DNA of 64,000 nt, taken from positions 62,001 through 126,000 of the forward strand of contig NZ_CALSBS010000005.1 in assembly GCF_943590815.1 (NCBI RefSeq), read 5' to 3'. Below, one piece after another: positions 38,734 to 48,877 of this stretch. The notes beneath the pieces are model-generated. The model saw only the letters and a list, made by a program, of their open reading frames with translations, made no database searches and was not told the DNA's origin. This DNA is from Pseudocitrobacter vendiensis. Lineage in GTDB: Bacteria; Pseudomonadota; Gammaproteobacteria; Enterobacterales; Enterobacteriaceae. The position numbers were made by a program, and so were the translations under genes. How positions within the stretch are numbered: position 1 is the stretch's first letter; every line of letters begins with the position of its first letter.

Positions 38734-40320
38734 ATGGAATGGATTGCCGATCCCTCAATCTGGGCGGGTCTTATCACGCTTGTGGTCATCGAGCTCGTTC
38801 TCGGGATTGATAACCTGGTGTTTATCGCCATCCTGGCAGAAAAACTGCCTCCGGCGCAGCGCGACCGCGCACGCGTCACCGGCCTGATTCTGGCAATGCT
38901 GATGCGTCTGGTGCTGCTGGCCTCGATTTCCTGGCTGGTTACGCTCACTAAACCGCTTTTTGTGTTCCGCGATTTAAGCTTCAGCGCGCGTGACCTCATT
39001 ATGCTCTTCGGCGGCCTCTTCCTTCTCTTTAAAGCCACCGTCGAACTCAATGAACGGCTGGAAGGTAAAGACAGCGATAACCCCACCCAGCGGCGCGGCG
39101 CGCGTTTCTGGGGCGTCGTCGCCCAAATTGTGGTGCTGGACGCGGTCTTCTCGCTCGACTCGGTGATCACGGCGGTCGGAATGGTTGACCATCTGGCGGT
39201 CATGATGGCGGCGGTGATTATTGCCATCAGCCTGATGCTGCTCGCCAGTAAAGCTCTCACGCGCTTTGTGAACAGCCACCCGACTATCGTTATTCTTTGT
39301 CTCAGCTTCCTGCTCATGATTGGTTTCAGCCTGGTCGCAGAAGGCTTTGGCTTTGCCATTCCGAAAGGCTATCTGTACGCGGCGATTGGCTTCTCGGTGA
39401 TGATTGAGGCGCTGAACCAGTTGGCCATCTTCAACCGTCGTCGCTTCCTGACAGCAAACCTGACGATGCGCCAGCGCACGACCGAAACGGTGATGCGCCT
39501 GCTGAGTGGGCGAAAAGAGGACGCCGAGCTGGATGCCGATAGCGCATCCATGATTGCCGACCATCGGGACGATCCTATCTTCGAGCCGCAGGAACGGATG
39601 ATGATTGAGCGCGTGCTCAACCTCAACCAACGTACCGTCAGCAGTATTATGACCTCGCGCCACGATATTGAGCATATCGATCTCAGCGCCCCGGAAAGCG
39701 AAATCCGCGCGCTGCTGGAGAAAAACCAGCACACGCGTCTGGTTATCACCGGCGGCGATGATGAAGAAGAGCTGTTAGGCGTGGTACACGTGATTGATCT
39801 GCTGCAACAGTCCCTGCGCAATGAGCCGCTGGACCTGCGCGCGCTTATCCGCCAGCCGCTGGTCTTCCCGGAAACGCTGCCGCTGCTCTCCGCACTGGAA
39901 CAGTTCCGTAACGCCCGTACCCACTTCGCTTTCGTAGTCGATGAATTTGGTTCGGTGGAAGGTATTGTGACGCTCAGTGACGTCATGGAGACCATCGCCG
40001 GCAACCTGCCGAACGAAGTGGAAGAGATTGACGCCCGCCACGATATTCAGCGCAATCCGGACGGTACCTGGACTGCGAACGGGCATATGCCACTGGAAGA
40101 TCTGGTGCAGTACATTCCACTGCCGCTGGACGACAAACGTGAGTATCACACCATTGCCGGGCTGCTGATGGAACATTTGCAACGCGTACCGACAGCGGGA
40201 GAAGAGGTGCAAATTGGCCCCTTCACGCTGAAAACGTTGCAGGTTGAAAGCCACCGCGTGCAAAAGGTCCAGATTATCCCACCGCCGCAGGAAGAGGATG
40301 AACTGAACTTCGAGGTGTAA
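38734..40320 (+). CDS. yegH: TerC/CBS/CorC-HlyC domain membrane protein YegH
   Basis: A 528-residue inner-membrane protein of unknown substrate. The N-terminal TerC domain has about seven membrane segments and the family motif [13 protein letters not shown] (residues 20-32). A pair of CBS domains follows (about 300-420, [12 protein letters not shown] and [19 protein letters not shown]), and a CorC_HlyC domain ends the protein. These families are linked to metal ion handling. It faces away from wza and ends in a clear terminator. The function remains unproven in E. coli as well. Confidence 0.93.
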   Translation: MEWIADPSIWAGLITLVVIELVLGIDNLVFIAILAEKLPPAQRDRARVTGLILAMLMRLVLLASISWLVTLTKPLFVFRDLSFSARDLIMLFGGLFLLFKATVELNERLEGKDSDNPTQRRGARFWGVVAQIVVLDAVFSLDSVITAVGMVDHLAVMMAAVIIAISLMLLASKALTRFVNSHPTIVILCLSFLLMIGFSLVAEGFGFAIPKGYLYAAIGFSVMIEALNQLAIFNRRRFLTANLTMRQRTTETVMRLLSGRKEDAELDADSASMIADHRDDPIFEPQERMMIERVLNLNQRTVSSIMTSRHDIEHIDLSAPESEIRALLEKNQHTRLVITGGDDEEELLGVVHVIDLLQQSLRNEPLDLRALIRQPLVFPETLPLLSALEQFRNARTHFAFVVDEFGSVEGIVTLSDVMETIAGNLPNEVEEIDARHDIQRNPDGTWTANGHMPLEDLVQYIPLPLDDKREYHTIAGLLMEHLQRVPTAGEEVQIGPFTLKTLQVESHRVQKVQIIPPPQEEDELNFEV

Positions 40321-40327
40321 TGCACAT

Positions 40328-40354
40328 AAGGGCTGATTATTAATCAGCCCTTTT
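40328..40354 (+). terminator. Intrinsic terminator after yegH
   Basis: An 11-bp perfect stem (agggctgatta/taatcagccct) is followed by a T run, starting eight bases after the yegH stop. Confidence 0.88.
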
Positions 40355-40482
40355 ACCTTCTTGTCTTCTATCAATTTTCCCGCACATTTCTTCTGCCCTA
40401 CCGCGCACATTTGCCCTACGCTTATACACGAGCCCTTTTTCAGGTGGGCCATGACCACCGCATTCATTAATGAGATAACATT

Positions 40483-41400
40483 ATGGAATTAAAGGATTAT
40501 TATGCGATTCTGGGGGTTAAACCAACGGACGATCTGAAGACCATCAAGACCGCCTACCGCCGTCTGGCGCGCAAATATCACCCCGATGTCAGTAAAGAAA
40601 ACGATGCCGAAGCCCGCTTTAAAGATCTCGCCGAAGCCTGGGAAGTGTTGAAAGACGAGCAGAAGCGCACCGAATATGACGAGCTCTGGGCGCATCGTAA
40701 CGATCCGCAGTTTGGCCGCCAGCAGCAGGGCCACGAGCAGAGCTACAATCAACAGGATTTTGACGATATTTTCTCTTCGATGTTTGGTCAGCAGGCGCAT
40801 CACGCCCGCCGCCAGCGCGCGTCGCGCGGCCAGGATCTGGAAATTGAAGTGGCGGTGTTCCTCGAAGAGACGCTGGCCGAGCAGCAGCGTACTATCAGCT
40901 ATAAAGTGCCGGTGTATAACGTCTTCGGCATGGTTGAGCAGGAACTGCCGAAAACGCTGAATGTGAAAATCCCTGCGGGGGTCAGCGACGGGCAACGTAT
41001 TCGCCTCAAAGGCCAGGGCACGCCGGGCGAAAATGGCGGGCCAAACGGCGACCTGTGGATGATTATTCACATCGCGCCGCATCCGCTGTTTGATATCGTC
41101 GGCCATAATCTGGAGATCGTACTCCCGCTGGCACCATGGGAAGCTGCGCTGGGTACCAAAGTTGAAGTACCTACGCTAAAAGAGAGCATTCTGCTGACCA
41201 TTCCACCCGGCAGTCAGGCCGGACAACGGCTACGCATTAAGGGCAAAGGGCTGGTCAGTAAAACCGTCACCGGCGATCTGTTTGCGGTGATTAAAATTGT
41301 AATGCCGCCGAAACCGGATGAGAAAACGCGCACGCTGTGGCAACAACTGGCTGAGAGTCAGGTCAGCTTCGACCCGCGTAAAACATGGGGGAAAGCATAA
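40483..41400 (+). CDS. cbpA: DnaJ-like co-chaperone and curved-DNA-binding protein CbpA
   Basis: A 305-residue J-domain protein. The J domain is residues 1-70 with the HPD motif (His33-Pro34-Asp35), then a Gly/Gln-rich linker with [22 protein letters not shown], and two C-terminal beta domains without the zinc finger of DnaJ. It stimulates DnaK and also binds curved DNA in stationary phase. It overlaps cbpM by one base (TAATG). In E. coli K-12 cbpAM is far away, near agp and the tor genes; here it lies between yegH and asmA. Confidence 0.95.
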   Translation: MELKDYYAILGVKPTDDLKTIKTAYRRLARKYHPDVSKENDAEARFKDLAEAWEVLKDEQKRTEYDELWAHRNDPQFGRQQQGHEQSYNQQDFDDIFSSMFGQQAHHARRQRASRGQDLEIEVAVFLEETLAEQQRTISYKVPVYNVFGMVEQELPKTLNVKIPAGVSDGQRIRLKGQGTPGENGGPNGDLWMIIHIAPHPLFDIVGHNLEIVLPLAPWEAALGTKVEVPTLKESILLTIPPGSQAGQRLRIKGKGLVSKTVTGDLFAVIKIVMPPKPDEKTRTLWQQLAESQVSFDPRKTWGKA

Positions 41401-41693
41401 TGACGACCGTTACCGTAACCTTAACCGTCACTGAATTTTGTCTGCGCACGGGAGTGTCAACCGAAGAGCTGGATGAAATTGTCGGGCTGGGGATGATTGA
41501 ACCGCGCGTTTCGCAAGCACAGGAGTGGCTGTTTGATGACCATGCAGCGGTGGTGGTACATCGCGCCGTGCGCCTGCGTCATGAGCTGGAACTCGACTGG
41601 CCTGGCATCGCCGTGGCGTTGACGCTGCTGGATGAGAATGCGCGGCTGGCGCGGGAAAATGAATTGCTGAGACAAAGGCTGGAGCGATGGTAG
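41400..41693 (+). CDS. cbpM: CbpA modulator CbpM
   Basis: A 97-residue helical protein that binds the CbpA J domain and blocks both its co-chaperone and DNA-binding activities. It has the MerR-like segment [20 protein letters not shown] and the conserved [20 protein letters not shown] (near 54-73), then a C-terminal coiled-coil-like end ([19 protein letters not shown]). I start it at 41400, where the ATG overlaps the cbpA stop; an upstream ATG at 41385 lies inside cbpA. Its stop is followed by the repeat at 41701. Confidence 0.93.
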   Translation: MTTVTVTLTVTEFCLRTGVSTEELDEIVGLGMIEPRVSQAQEWLFDDHAAVVVHRAVRLRHELELDWPGIAVALTLLDENARLARENELLRQRLERW

Positions 41694-41700
41694 AACTCCC

Positions 41701-41806
41701 CCCTCACCCTAACCCTCTCCCACAGGGAGAGGGGACAGAGTGTGCTAATCTACATGTTCTGCGCGGGTTTTCTCCCTCTCCCTGTGGGAGAGGGCGGGGT
41801 GAGGGG
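41701..41806. repeat. GC-rich palindromic repeat pair between cpbM and asmA 3' ends
   Basis: The third copy of the same family: ccctcaccctaaccctctcc with hairpin ctcccacagggag, a core sharing ctgcgcgggtttt with the copy at 22133, then ctccctgtgggag and gggtgagggg. It lies between two convergent genes (cbpM and asmA) and could end transcription from both sides. Confidence 0.85.
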
Positions 41807-41814
41807 TGTATGTC

Positions 41815-43662
41815 TTAATGACTCTCTAAAAACTGCTTCACATCCTTTCCTGACTGCCTGTCCTTATTTTTGTCCGCCCAGTCGCTCAGGCGGCGGCGCG
41901 CTTCGCTTTGCAGATGCTTACGCAGCGCCTGATCCACCTGAAGGCTGTAATTCAGCGCCTGCCACTTGCCGTAAACACGTAGCGGAATGGCCGTCTCTTT
42001 GAGGATCTGAACCAGCGAGCTTTGGCCCTGCCAGCCGTCAACTACGCGGACGTTAAACTGCATGTCGCCCTCTTCTTTGACCAGATCCAGCAGACCTTTA
42101 CCATTAACCGCCAGCAGCGGCGACTCGCCCTGCATATCGCTCAGGGTCAGTTTGCCGTGATCCAGGCTGAACGCCGTCGTCAGGTTATCAAGCCGCGTGG
42201 CGCTGTCGTAGCTTTCCTGCGCTTTAACATCGGCGCTGCGCTCAACCGCCTGCTGTACCAGTTGCTGGAAGTTCAGGCCTTCCGCGCGCACGTCTTTCAG
42301 CGAGATATCCGCTTTCCCTTCCCAGTTGCGACGGAAGCTCTCAGCGTCAATGGCCGTACCGGCAAACTCACCGTCCAGCGTTAAGCGCCCGGTCAGTTCA
42401 ATAGGATAATTAAAGGCTTTCAGCAGGCTGCCAATCTGGACATTCTCAAGCTGCGGGTGGAATTCCGCCGCAGGCGTTAATTCCCGGGCATCCAGTTGGC
42501 CAGGCAGTGAGAGCTTTCCGCCGTCCAGCGTGCCTTCAAGCCGGGTAATATCCAACAGACCACGCGTGTTGGTCGCCTGATGCACCACATTGGTAAAGTT
42601 CATTCCGCGCCAGGTCAGTTGTTTTGCTACCAGCGAAATCGCGCCATCAAAGCTTTTCAGGCCGCTGTATTGCGGAACGCTGTCGCTGTCGGCAATAACC
42701 GGACGCGCCTGTTTTGGCGCACTCTGCGCCTGCTGGACACCGTTGGCGTCGGTCATGGCTGCGCTACGGGTTAACAGGTTATCGAGATTGAGTTTGTCAG
42801 ACTGCAAATCGAGCGTCCATACCGGATGGTCGCTCAAGACCACGCTGCCAGAGCCGCGCAGTGAGCTGTCGTTAGCTGTAAAATTGATGTCGCTGAAGCT
42901 CAGGGTTTTCTGCTCTTCCTGCCAGCGCGCATTCACGCTACCTGCACCGCTGATGCCCTGCGAAGGCAGATCAGCGCCCTGAAGTTGCCAGGTGATTTGC
43001 GAGAGCTGCGCGTCCAGACGATGTGGATAATCGCCAGCCTGGATACGTGCGGTCAGCGCCAGTGCTAAGTCACGTTGATCACGATTGATGCGCCCAGAAA
43101 AATCGAGTGTTGCCACGTGATGTTCGTCCTGCTCCATCTCCAGACGGATGTCACGTACTGTAACCTGTTCATCATCAGCATGCTGGAATACCAGCACGCT
43201 ATCGGCCACTTTGAGACGAGAGATATCAAAGGACCAGCCACGATCTTCCGGCACCAGCGGCAAGGTGTTTTCTTTCGGCACAACGGGAGCATGTTCAACC
43301 GGTGCGGCTTCACTTTGCGGCGTTAACTGGATCACCCCGCCCTTGAGCATCACCTGCTTAACCTGTAATTGATGCGAAAGCAGCGGCAGCAGCGCCACAT
43401 CCAGACGCATGTTATCGGCGCGAACCAGCGGCTCCGTTGCCCCCGGTGCGGTGAGACGCATTCTACCGGACAAAATGCTGAGCTGCGGCCAGACGTGCCA
43501 ACGCAGCGGGCCATCCAGTTGAAGCTGATAGCCGCTGCGCGCCTCGACCTGCCGCACCATATAGCTGCGGAAGTCATTCGGGTTGACCAACAGAACCAAC
43601 GCCGAGAGGCCGGCGATGAGCACCACCAGCAGAATCATCAGCGTCGTTAAAATACGTCTCAT
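41815..43662 (-). CDS. asmA: AsmA family envelope protein
   Basis: A 615-residue protein with an N-terminal membrane anchor (residues 4-26, TTLMILLVVLIAGLSALVLL) and a long periplasmic part of repeated beta strands, fitting the bridge-like lipid transport group of AsmA proteins. It affects outer-membrane biogenesis; its exact cargo is not settled. It lies 26 bases after dcd, with which it forms a likely operon (udk-dcd-asmA), as in E. coli. Confidence 0.94.
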   Translation of the reverse strand: MRRILTTLMILLVVLIAGLSALVLLVNPNDFRSYMVRQVEARSGYQLQLDGPLRWHVWPQLSILSGRMRLTAPGATEPLVRADNMRLDVALLPLLSHQLQVKQVMLKGGVIQLTPQSEAAPVEHAPVVPKENTLPLVPEDRGWSFDISRLKVADSVLVFQHADDEQVTVRDIRLEMEQDEHHVATLDFSGRINRDQRDLALALTARIQAGDYPHRLDAQLSQITWQLQGADLPSQGISGAGSVNARWQEEQKTLSFSDINFTANDSSLRGSGSVVLSDHPVWTLDLQSDKLNLDNLLTRSAAMTDANGVQQAQSAPKQARPVIADSDSVPQYSGLKSFDGAISLVAKQLTWRGMNFTNVVHQATNTRGLLDITRLEGTLDGGKLSLPGQLDARELTPAAEFHPQLENVQIGSLLKAFNYPIELTGRLTLDGEFAGTAIDAESFRRNWEGKADISLKDVRAEGLNFQQLVQQAVERSADVKAQESYDSATRLDNLTTAFSLDHGKLTLSDMQGESPLLAVNGKGLLDLVKEEGDMQFNVRVVDGWQGQSSLVQILKETAIPLRVYGKWQALNYSLQVDQALRKHLQSEARRRLSDWADKNKDRQSGKDVKQFLESH

Positions 43663-43688
43663 GGCATCCTCACCAGACCAGCGTTAAC

Positions 43689-44270
43689 TCAGTCTTTATC
43701 GATACGACTGGCGACCGCGCCCTGCTGGTCACGGTACTTCGCGTCTTCACGACGGTTGTAAGGGCGTGCAGCCGGGCCAGAAAGCGGCTCAAAGCTCAGC
43801 GCGCCAATCAGCATTCCCGGACGCAGCGCCAGCGGCAATTTACCGGAGTTATAGAATTCAAGAACGATACAACCGGACCAGCCCGGATCGATACGGTGCG
43901 CGGTCACGTGAACCATCAGCCCAAGACGCGCCAGGGAGGAACGCCCGTCAAGCCAGCCGACTAAATCCGCAGGCAGCGTCACCGATTCCAGCGTCACCGC
44001 CAGTGCCAGCTCGCCCGGGTGCAGATAAAACGCATCACCTTCTGTGAGAACGATCTCTTCGCTCATCACGCGGTCGAGCGCCGCGCTCACTTCCGCTTTC
44101 GGGCCGCTTAAATCAATATAGGCGGCAGTATGACCGCTGAAGGTACGAAATTTATTGCCCAGGCGCACATCAACCGTCGCGCCATTAATACGCTCGACGG
44201 GAGGACGCGGGTTAATTGCCAGTCGGCCTTCATCCAGCCAGGCTTCAATATCTCGGTCACACAGACGCAT
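43689..44270 (-). CDS. dcd: dCTP deaminase
   Basis: Deaminates dCTP to dUTP, feeding dTMP synthesis in the cytoplasm. It has 193 residues, the same as in E. coli. Conserved parts are [26 protein letters not shown] (active-site region with the catalytic Glu in LEFYN near residue 138). I chose the start ending at 44270 ([15 protein letters not shown]); a longer frame to 44306 adds 12 residues of no recognisable kind. Confidence 0.96.
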   Translation of the reverse strand: MRLCDRDIEAWLDEGRLAINPRPPVERINGATVDVRLGNKFRTFSGHTAAYIDLSGPKAEVSAALDRVMSEEIVLTEGDAFYLHPGELALAVTLESVTLPADLVGWLDGRSSLARLGLMVHVTAHRIDPGWSGCIVLEFYNSGKLPLALRPGMLIGALSFEPLSGPAARPYNRREDAKYRDQQGAVASRIDKD

Positions 44271-44349
44271 GCCATTCTCCTTTGGTACAACCAGCCCCCA
44301 TAACAAGATACGCGGAGGCGATTACTGCACGTTACACAATTCGCGTGAG

Positions 44350-44991
44350 TTATTCAAAAAACTGACTAATTTTCGCTTTCAGAATATCAATTGCAATGCG
44401 GTTTTTCCCGCCACGCGGCACGATGATATCGGCATACTGTTTGGAGGGATCGATAAACTGCAGGAACATCGGGCGAACGGTTTTCTGATACTGCGCCATC
44501 ACTGAGTCCATCGAACGGCCGCGCTCGTTAACGTCGCGCTTAATGCGGCGCATCAGGCAGATATCCAGCGGGGTATCAACGAAAATTGAGAAGCTCATCT
44601 CTTCACGCAGCCGCGCTTCCGTCAGTAACAGAATACCTTCAAGAATAATGACTTTTTTCGGTTCGACGTGAACCGTCTCGGCGGTGCGGGTATGTTCTAC
44701 ATAGCTGTAGACCGGTAATTCGATAGGTTCGCCGCGTTTGAGCATTTGCAGATGCTGCAATAAAAGGCTGTGATCCATCGCGTTTGGATGGTCATAGTTG
44801 GTCTTAACACGCTCTTCCATCGACAAATGACTTTGGTCTTTGTAGTAGCTGTCTTCGGGAATAACGCCAATATGTTCATCACCAACCTGTTCACGCAATT
44901 CGCGATACAGCGTGCTGGCGATAAGACTTTTACCCGAAGCCGATGCGCCGGCGATGCCTATGATGACGCACTGATGAGACTTATCAGTCAT
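44350..44991 (-). CDS. udk: Uridine/cytidine kinase
   Basis: Phosphorylates uridine and cytidine for pyrimidine salvage. It has 213 residues with the Walker A loop [11 protein letters not shown] (residues 12-22), the acceptor region [11 protein letters not shown], and the [17 protein letters not shown] lid (near 159-175). The start ending at 44991 (MTDKSHQCV) matches the E. coli length; a frame to 45057 adds 22 residues from the leader. It is divergent from dgcE. Confidence 0.96.
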   Translation of the reverse strand: MTDKSHQCVIIGIAGASASGKSLIASTLYRELREQVGDEHIGVIPEDSYYKDQSHLSMEERVKTNYDHPNAMDHSLLLQHLQMLKRGEPIELPVYSYVEHTRTAETVHVEPKKVIILEGILLLTEARLREEMSFSIFVDTPLDICLMRRIKRDVNERGRSMDSVMAQYQKTVRPMFLQFIDPSKQYADIIVPRGGKNRIAIDILKAKISQFFE

Positions 44992-45308
44992 AAATTTTTG
45001 CGACCTGATTAACCTGGATGATAAGGAAGGACGACGCCAGAGCGTCAAACGCGGCAATTATAGGGATTTCGCGACCGCGATACCAGTCGTATGCGCGGGA
45101 TTGCGCGGGTCGGCAGCGAAAAGTTCCTCTGCCACGCACGCGTTAGGGGCGAAAGCGTACGTTTTCCGTTCCGTCAGGTTGCGCAAGCAGGGTCTCAGTG
45201 CTATCTATTTATGTGCTACCCCCATATAAATTCTTAATGCTTTGTACTAGCATGGCAACATCCACTATCAGATAAATCTGAAACCACCCTGCGGCACTCT
45301 TCGCGAAA
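44992..45308. other. Divergent udk/dgcE intergenic region
   Basis: A 317-base region between the starts of udk and dgcE. It should hold both promoters, but I see no operator, repeat or small gene that I can support. Confidence 0.6.
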
Positions 45309-47900
45309 ATGGTAATGAAAAAAGTATCCCAGCCAGTCTTCGTTGTTCCCACTCACCCTGTGCTACGTCTGGCCAGTCTGGGTCTGGTGACGTTTATTTT
45401 CACCCTTTTTTCACTTGAGTTGACGCAACTTGGCGCGCTTCTGGCACCGCTCTGGTTCCCGACGTCGGTCATGATGGTGGCGTTTTATCGCCACAGCCGC
45501 CGCTTATGGCCCGCCATTGCCATTGTCTGTACGCTGGGTAATGTGGCGGCATCGTTGGTGCTCTTTCCGCTGCACGAGCTAAACCTGATTTACTCCGGGA
45601 TTAATGCCGCCGAAGCCGTCGTGGGCGGCCTGCTGCTGCGTAAGCTCTTACCCCACTATAACCCGCTGCAAAATCTTCATGACTGGATCCGCCTTGCCAT
45701 TGGCAGCGCGCTGATTCCGCCGCTGGTCGGCGGGCTGATGGTGTATCTGCTTGTGCCGGGTGATAACCCGCTGCAGTCGTTTATTGTCTGGACGCTTTCC
45801 GAAGCCATTGGCGCACTGGCGCTGGTGCCACTAGGGCTGCTGTTTAAGCCGCATTACCTGCTGCGTCACCGCAACCCGCGCCTGCTGCTGGAAACGCTGC
45901 TGACGCTGGCCGTGACCCTCGCCCTTAGCGCACTGTCGATGATTTATATGCCCTGGCCCTATACCTGCATCATCGTATTTCTGATGTGGAGCGCCGTGCG
46001 CTTACCGCGTATGGAAGCGTTTATGGTTTTTCTGTGCACGGTGATGCTGGTGTCGCTGATTATGTCGGACTCCACGCTCTCGCAGCACGTCTCGGTTGTG
46101 TATACCGTTACCAATGCGTCGTGGATGCCATTTGTGATGATTCTGCTTCCGGCGAACGTCATGACCATGGTGATGTACGCGTTTCGCGCCGAAAGTAAGC
46201 ATATTGTTGAAAGTGAAGAGCGTTTTCGCAATGCGATGGAATATTCAGCCATTGGCATGGCGTTGGTAGGAACGGAAGGCCAGTGGTTACAGGTCAATAA
46301 ATCCCTGTGCCAGTTTCTGGGATACAGCCCGGATGAGTTACGCGAGCTGACCTTTCAGGAACTCACCTTACCGGAGGATTTAGACTCCGACCTGAGTCAA
46401 CGCGACAGTCTGGTGCGCGGCGACATCAACACCTACACCATGGAGAAGCGCTATTACACCCGTCAGGGCGAAGTAGTCTGGGCGCTGCTCGCCGTGTCAT
46501 TAGTACGCAACCCGGACGGTACCCCGCTGTACTTTATTGCCCAGATTGAAGACATTAACGAACTGAAAAAAACCGAGCTGATTAACCAGCGACTGATGGA
46601 GCGCATTACGCTTGCCAATGAAGCGGGCGGCATAGGTATCTGGGAGTGGGATCTCAAGCCGAACAAAATCAGTTGGGATAAACGGATGTTTGAACTCTAC
46701 GGCGTTCCTTCACATGTGAAACCCACCTGGCAGGTTTGGGAATCCTGCCTGCTTGAGGAAGATCGCGAAAACGCGACCCGCAAGGTGTTGAACTCGCTCA
46801 AATCCAGCGCACCACTGATGCTCGAGTTTCGCGTTAAGCTGAAGGGGAAAGTTCGTCATATTCGATCGCTGGCGAACCGCGTGCTGAATAAGCAGGGCGA
46901 AGTAGAACGCCTGCTCGGCATTAATATTGATATGACCGAAGTGAAAGAGCTGAACGAAGCGCTGTTCCAGGAGAAAGAGCGGTTACATATCACGCTCGAC
47001 TCCATCGGCGAAGCCGTCGTGTGCACCGATAGCAACATGAATATCACCTTTATGAACCCGGTGGCAGAAAAAATAAGCGGGTGGTTCCAGCAGGATGCGC
47101 TGAATAAACCGCTGCTCTCCGTATTCCACATCAGTGTCGGCGACCATGGCCCGCTGATAGGAAACTTCCATACAGGAGATCTCTCCCGAAGCGATATTGA
47201 GGACGATTTGGTTTTGCACAGTCGAAACGGCGGCAGTTTTGATATTCAGTACAGCATTACGCCACTCAGCACGCTGAATGGCGAAAATATCGGTTCTGTG
47301 CTGGTAATTCAGGATATAACCGATTCACGTGAGATGCTGCGTCAGCTCAGCTACAGCGCTTCACATGATGTGCTGACCCATCTGGCGAACCGGGCAAGTT
47401 TTGAAAGCCATCTCAAACGCCATCTGCTCAACATTGATAACGCGCAGGAACGTCATGCGCTGGTGTTTATTGACCTTGACCGCTTTAAGTCTGTGAACGA
47501 TAACGCGGGACATGCCGCCGGTGATGCCCTGCTGCGCGAGATTTCAGCCCTGATGCTCAGCCTTGTGCGAAAAGGCGATATTCTTGCCCGCCTTGGCGGC
47601 GATGAGTTCGGCCTGCTGCTGCCGGAGTGTAAAGAAGAGGACGCGCACGATATTGCGCAGCGCATTGTCGACGGCGTGAATAACTACCACTTTACCTGGG
47701 AAGGCCGCGAGCACCATATTGGTGCCAGCGTGGGGATCACCTTTATCGACAGGAATAATACCTCTCTGACCGATCTGTTATCGCAAGCGGATATCGCCTG
47801 CTATGCCTCGAAAAACAATGGCCGCGGACGGGTGACGATTTACGGCACGCACCCGGATGCCATGCCGCGCGTCCAAAACCGCTTCTCACAAAAAGAGTAA
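45309..47900 (+). CDS. dgcE: Diguanylate cyclase DgcE lacking the EAL-like end
   Basis: An 863-residue inner-membrane c-di-GMP synthase. It has a MASE1 sensor with about eight to ten membrane segments (to near residue 300), three PAS/PAC domains (roughly 300-415, 430-560, 560-685), and a GGDEF domain with an intact GGDEF (763-767) and an inhibitory RxxD site (RKGD) five residues before it. The E. coli protein is about 1,100 residues and ends in a degenerate EAL domain; here the frame stops soon after GGDEF and alkA follows after four bases. The start could also be the ATG at 45315. DgcE feeds curli and biofilm control in E. coli. Confidence 0.92.
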   Translation: MVMKKVSQPVFVVPTHPVLRLASLGLVTFIFTLFSLELTQLGALLAPLWFPTSVMMVAFYRHSRRLWPAIAIVCTLGNVAASLVLFPLHELNLIYSGINAAEAVVGGLLLRKLLPHYNPLQNLHDWIRLAIGSALIPPLVGGLMVYLLVPGDNPLQSFIVWTLSEAIGALALVPLGLLFKPHYLLRHRNPRLLLETLLTLAVTLALSALSMIYMPWPYTCIIVFLMWSAVRLPRMEAFMVFLCTVMLVSLIMSDSTLSQHVSVVYTVTNASWMPFVMILLPANVMTMVMYAFRAESKHIVESEERFRNAMEYSAIGMALVGTEGQWLQVNKSLCQFLGYSPDELRELTFQELTLPEDLDSDLSQRDSLVRGDINTYTMEKRYYTRQGEVVWALLAVSLVRNPDGTPLYFIAQIEDINELKKTELINQRLMERITLANEAGGIGIWEWDLKPNKISWDKRMFELYGVPSHVKPTWQVWESCLLEEDRENATRKVLNSLKSSAPLMLEFRVKLKGKVRHIRSLANRVLNKQGEVERLLGINIDMTEVKELNEALFQEKERLHITLDSIGEAVVCTDSNMNITFMNPVAEKISGWFQQDALNKPLLSVFHISVGDHGPLIGNFHTGDLSRSDIEDDLVLHSRNGGSFDIQYSITPLSTLNGENIGSVLVIQDITDSREMLRQLSYSASHDVLTHLANRASFESHLKRHLLNIDNAQERHALVFIDLDRFKSVNDNAGHAAGDALLREISALMLSLVRKGDILARLGGDEFGLLLPECKEEDAHDIAQRIVDGVNNYHFTWEGREHHIGASVGITFIDRNNTSLTDLLSQADIACYASKNNGRGRVTIYGTHPDAMPRVQNRFSQKE

Positions 47901-47904
47901 GCCT

Positions 47905-48744
47905 TTACGGGGCCCAGTCTTCCGTATACCAGATATGCAGCAGCGCATAAGAGCGCCAGGGATGCCAGCGCTCGGCATAGCGGCGGATCTGCGCGGGCGT
48001 CATGCCGGGGAAACGCTGCTTGATCAAATAATCATCCGGCAAAAATACATCGCTGGCCTGCCAGCCACGCAGGGCAAAATAGTTCGCCGTCCAGCGACCA
48101 ATCCCGGGGAAGCTTTGCAGTGCTTTCATTCCCTGCTCAATATCCTCGGGGGCGTTGAGCGGCAGCTCGCCGGTTAACGCCGCCCTTGCCAGATAGATAA
48201 GCGATTCCGCCCGCTTGAGCGGCATACCCAGCGCCTTAAGCCGCTGGGGATCGGCATTCATCAACTGTTCCGGACGTGGGAAAAGGTAAAAGTCGGTAAA
48301 ATCGGGCAAGGGGTCACCCACCGCGGCGACCACTTTGCCGGTTAATTTTGCCGCCATTGATACGCTCACCAGTTGGCCGAGTATCGCCCTGACGCCTTGC
48401 TCGAACGCATCCATCGCGCCCGGTAAGCGTAACCCTGGTCGCGCGCTCGCCAGCGTGCCAAGCGTATCATTAATTGTCTGAGGCTCACATTTAAGATCCA
48501 GCAAGTGAGAGATTCGCGTCAGGCAAGGCTGCGCTACCGGTAATAAGCCTTCTGAAAGCGTGACGCACAGCACCTGCCGCGTTTCATCCGGCGTCATAGT
48601 GATGACGCCGCAATGCCCGTTGTATTCAAAACTGCGCGTGTATCGCCCTTCCTCAAAACGCTCGATGCCTGCCACCGCACGCGCCTGTAAAAAACCCCAC
48701 ATCCACGGCCAGTCGTAAGGTGCCTGCCACGTTAATTCGAACAT
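47905..48744 (-). CDS. alkA: DNA-3-methyladenine glycosylase II AlkA
   Basis: Removes alkylated bases such as 3-methyladenine in base excision repair. It has 279 residues with the AlkA N-terminal beta domain, then the helix-hairpin-helix LQSFPGIGRWTANYFALRG (209-227) and the catalytic Asp238 in FLPDDYLIKQ (235-241). It is convergent with dgcE and divergent from yegD, with an Ada-type box at 48797-48809. Confidence 0.95.
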   Translation of the reverse strand: MFELTWQAPYDWPWMWGFLQARAVAGIERFEEGRYTRSFEYNGHCGVITMTPDETRQVLCVTLSEGLLPVAQPCLTRISHLLDLKCEPQTINDTLGTLASARPGLRLPGAMDAFEQGVRAILGQLVSVSMAAKLTGKVVAAVGDPLPDFTDFYLFPRPEQLMNADPQRLKALGMPLKRAESLIYLARAALTGELPLNAPEDIEQGMKALQSFPGIGRWTANYFALRGWQASDVFLPDDYLIKQRFPGMTPAQIRRYAERWHPWRSYALLHIWYTEDWAP

Positions 48745-48768
48745 ATTTTCTCCCCGGTTTGCGCCTAC

Positions 48769-48809
48769 AGCATAGCGGCAAACCGGCTTTTGTTCCTTGC
48801 TATCATATT
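48769..48809 (-). promoter_or_regulatory. alkA promoter with Ada box
   Basis: On the minus strand AAT, six bases, then GCAA (48797-48809) fits the Ada box. A TATGCT -10 lies at 48769-48774, which would place the box near -35 to -47, the arrangement known for Ada-activated alkA. The start point is inferred. Confidence 0.5.
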
Positions 48810-48877
48810 CCGACTTGTCGTCAGGAAAAAATGCAAGTAAAGTCGCCCCCCTTCTTCACCGGCATGGGGATTTAAAG

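Noticed and set aside
47880-47910. Frameshift at the end of dgcE hiding an EAL domain.
   Set aside because: alkA occupies the next bases on the other strand and is intact, so no EAL coding sequence can follow in any frame.
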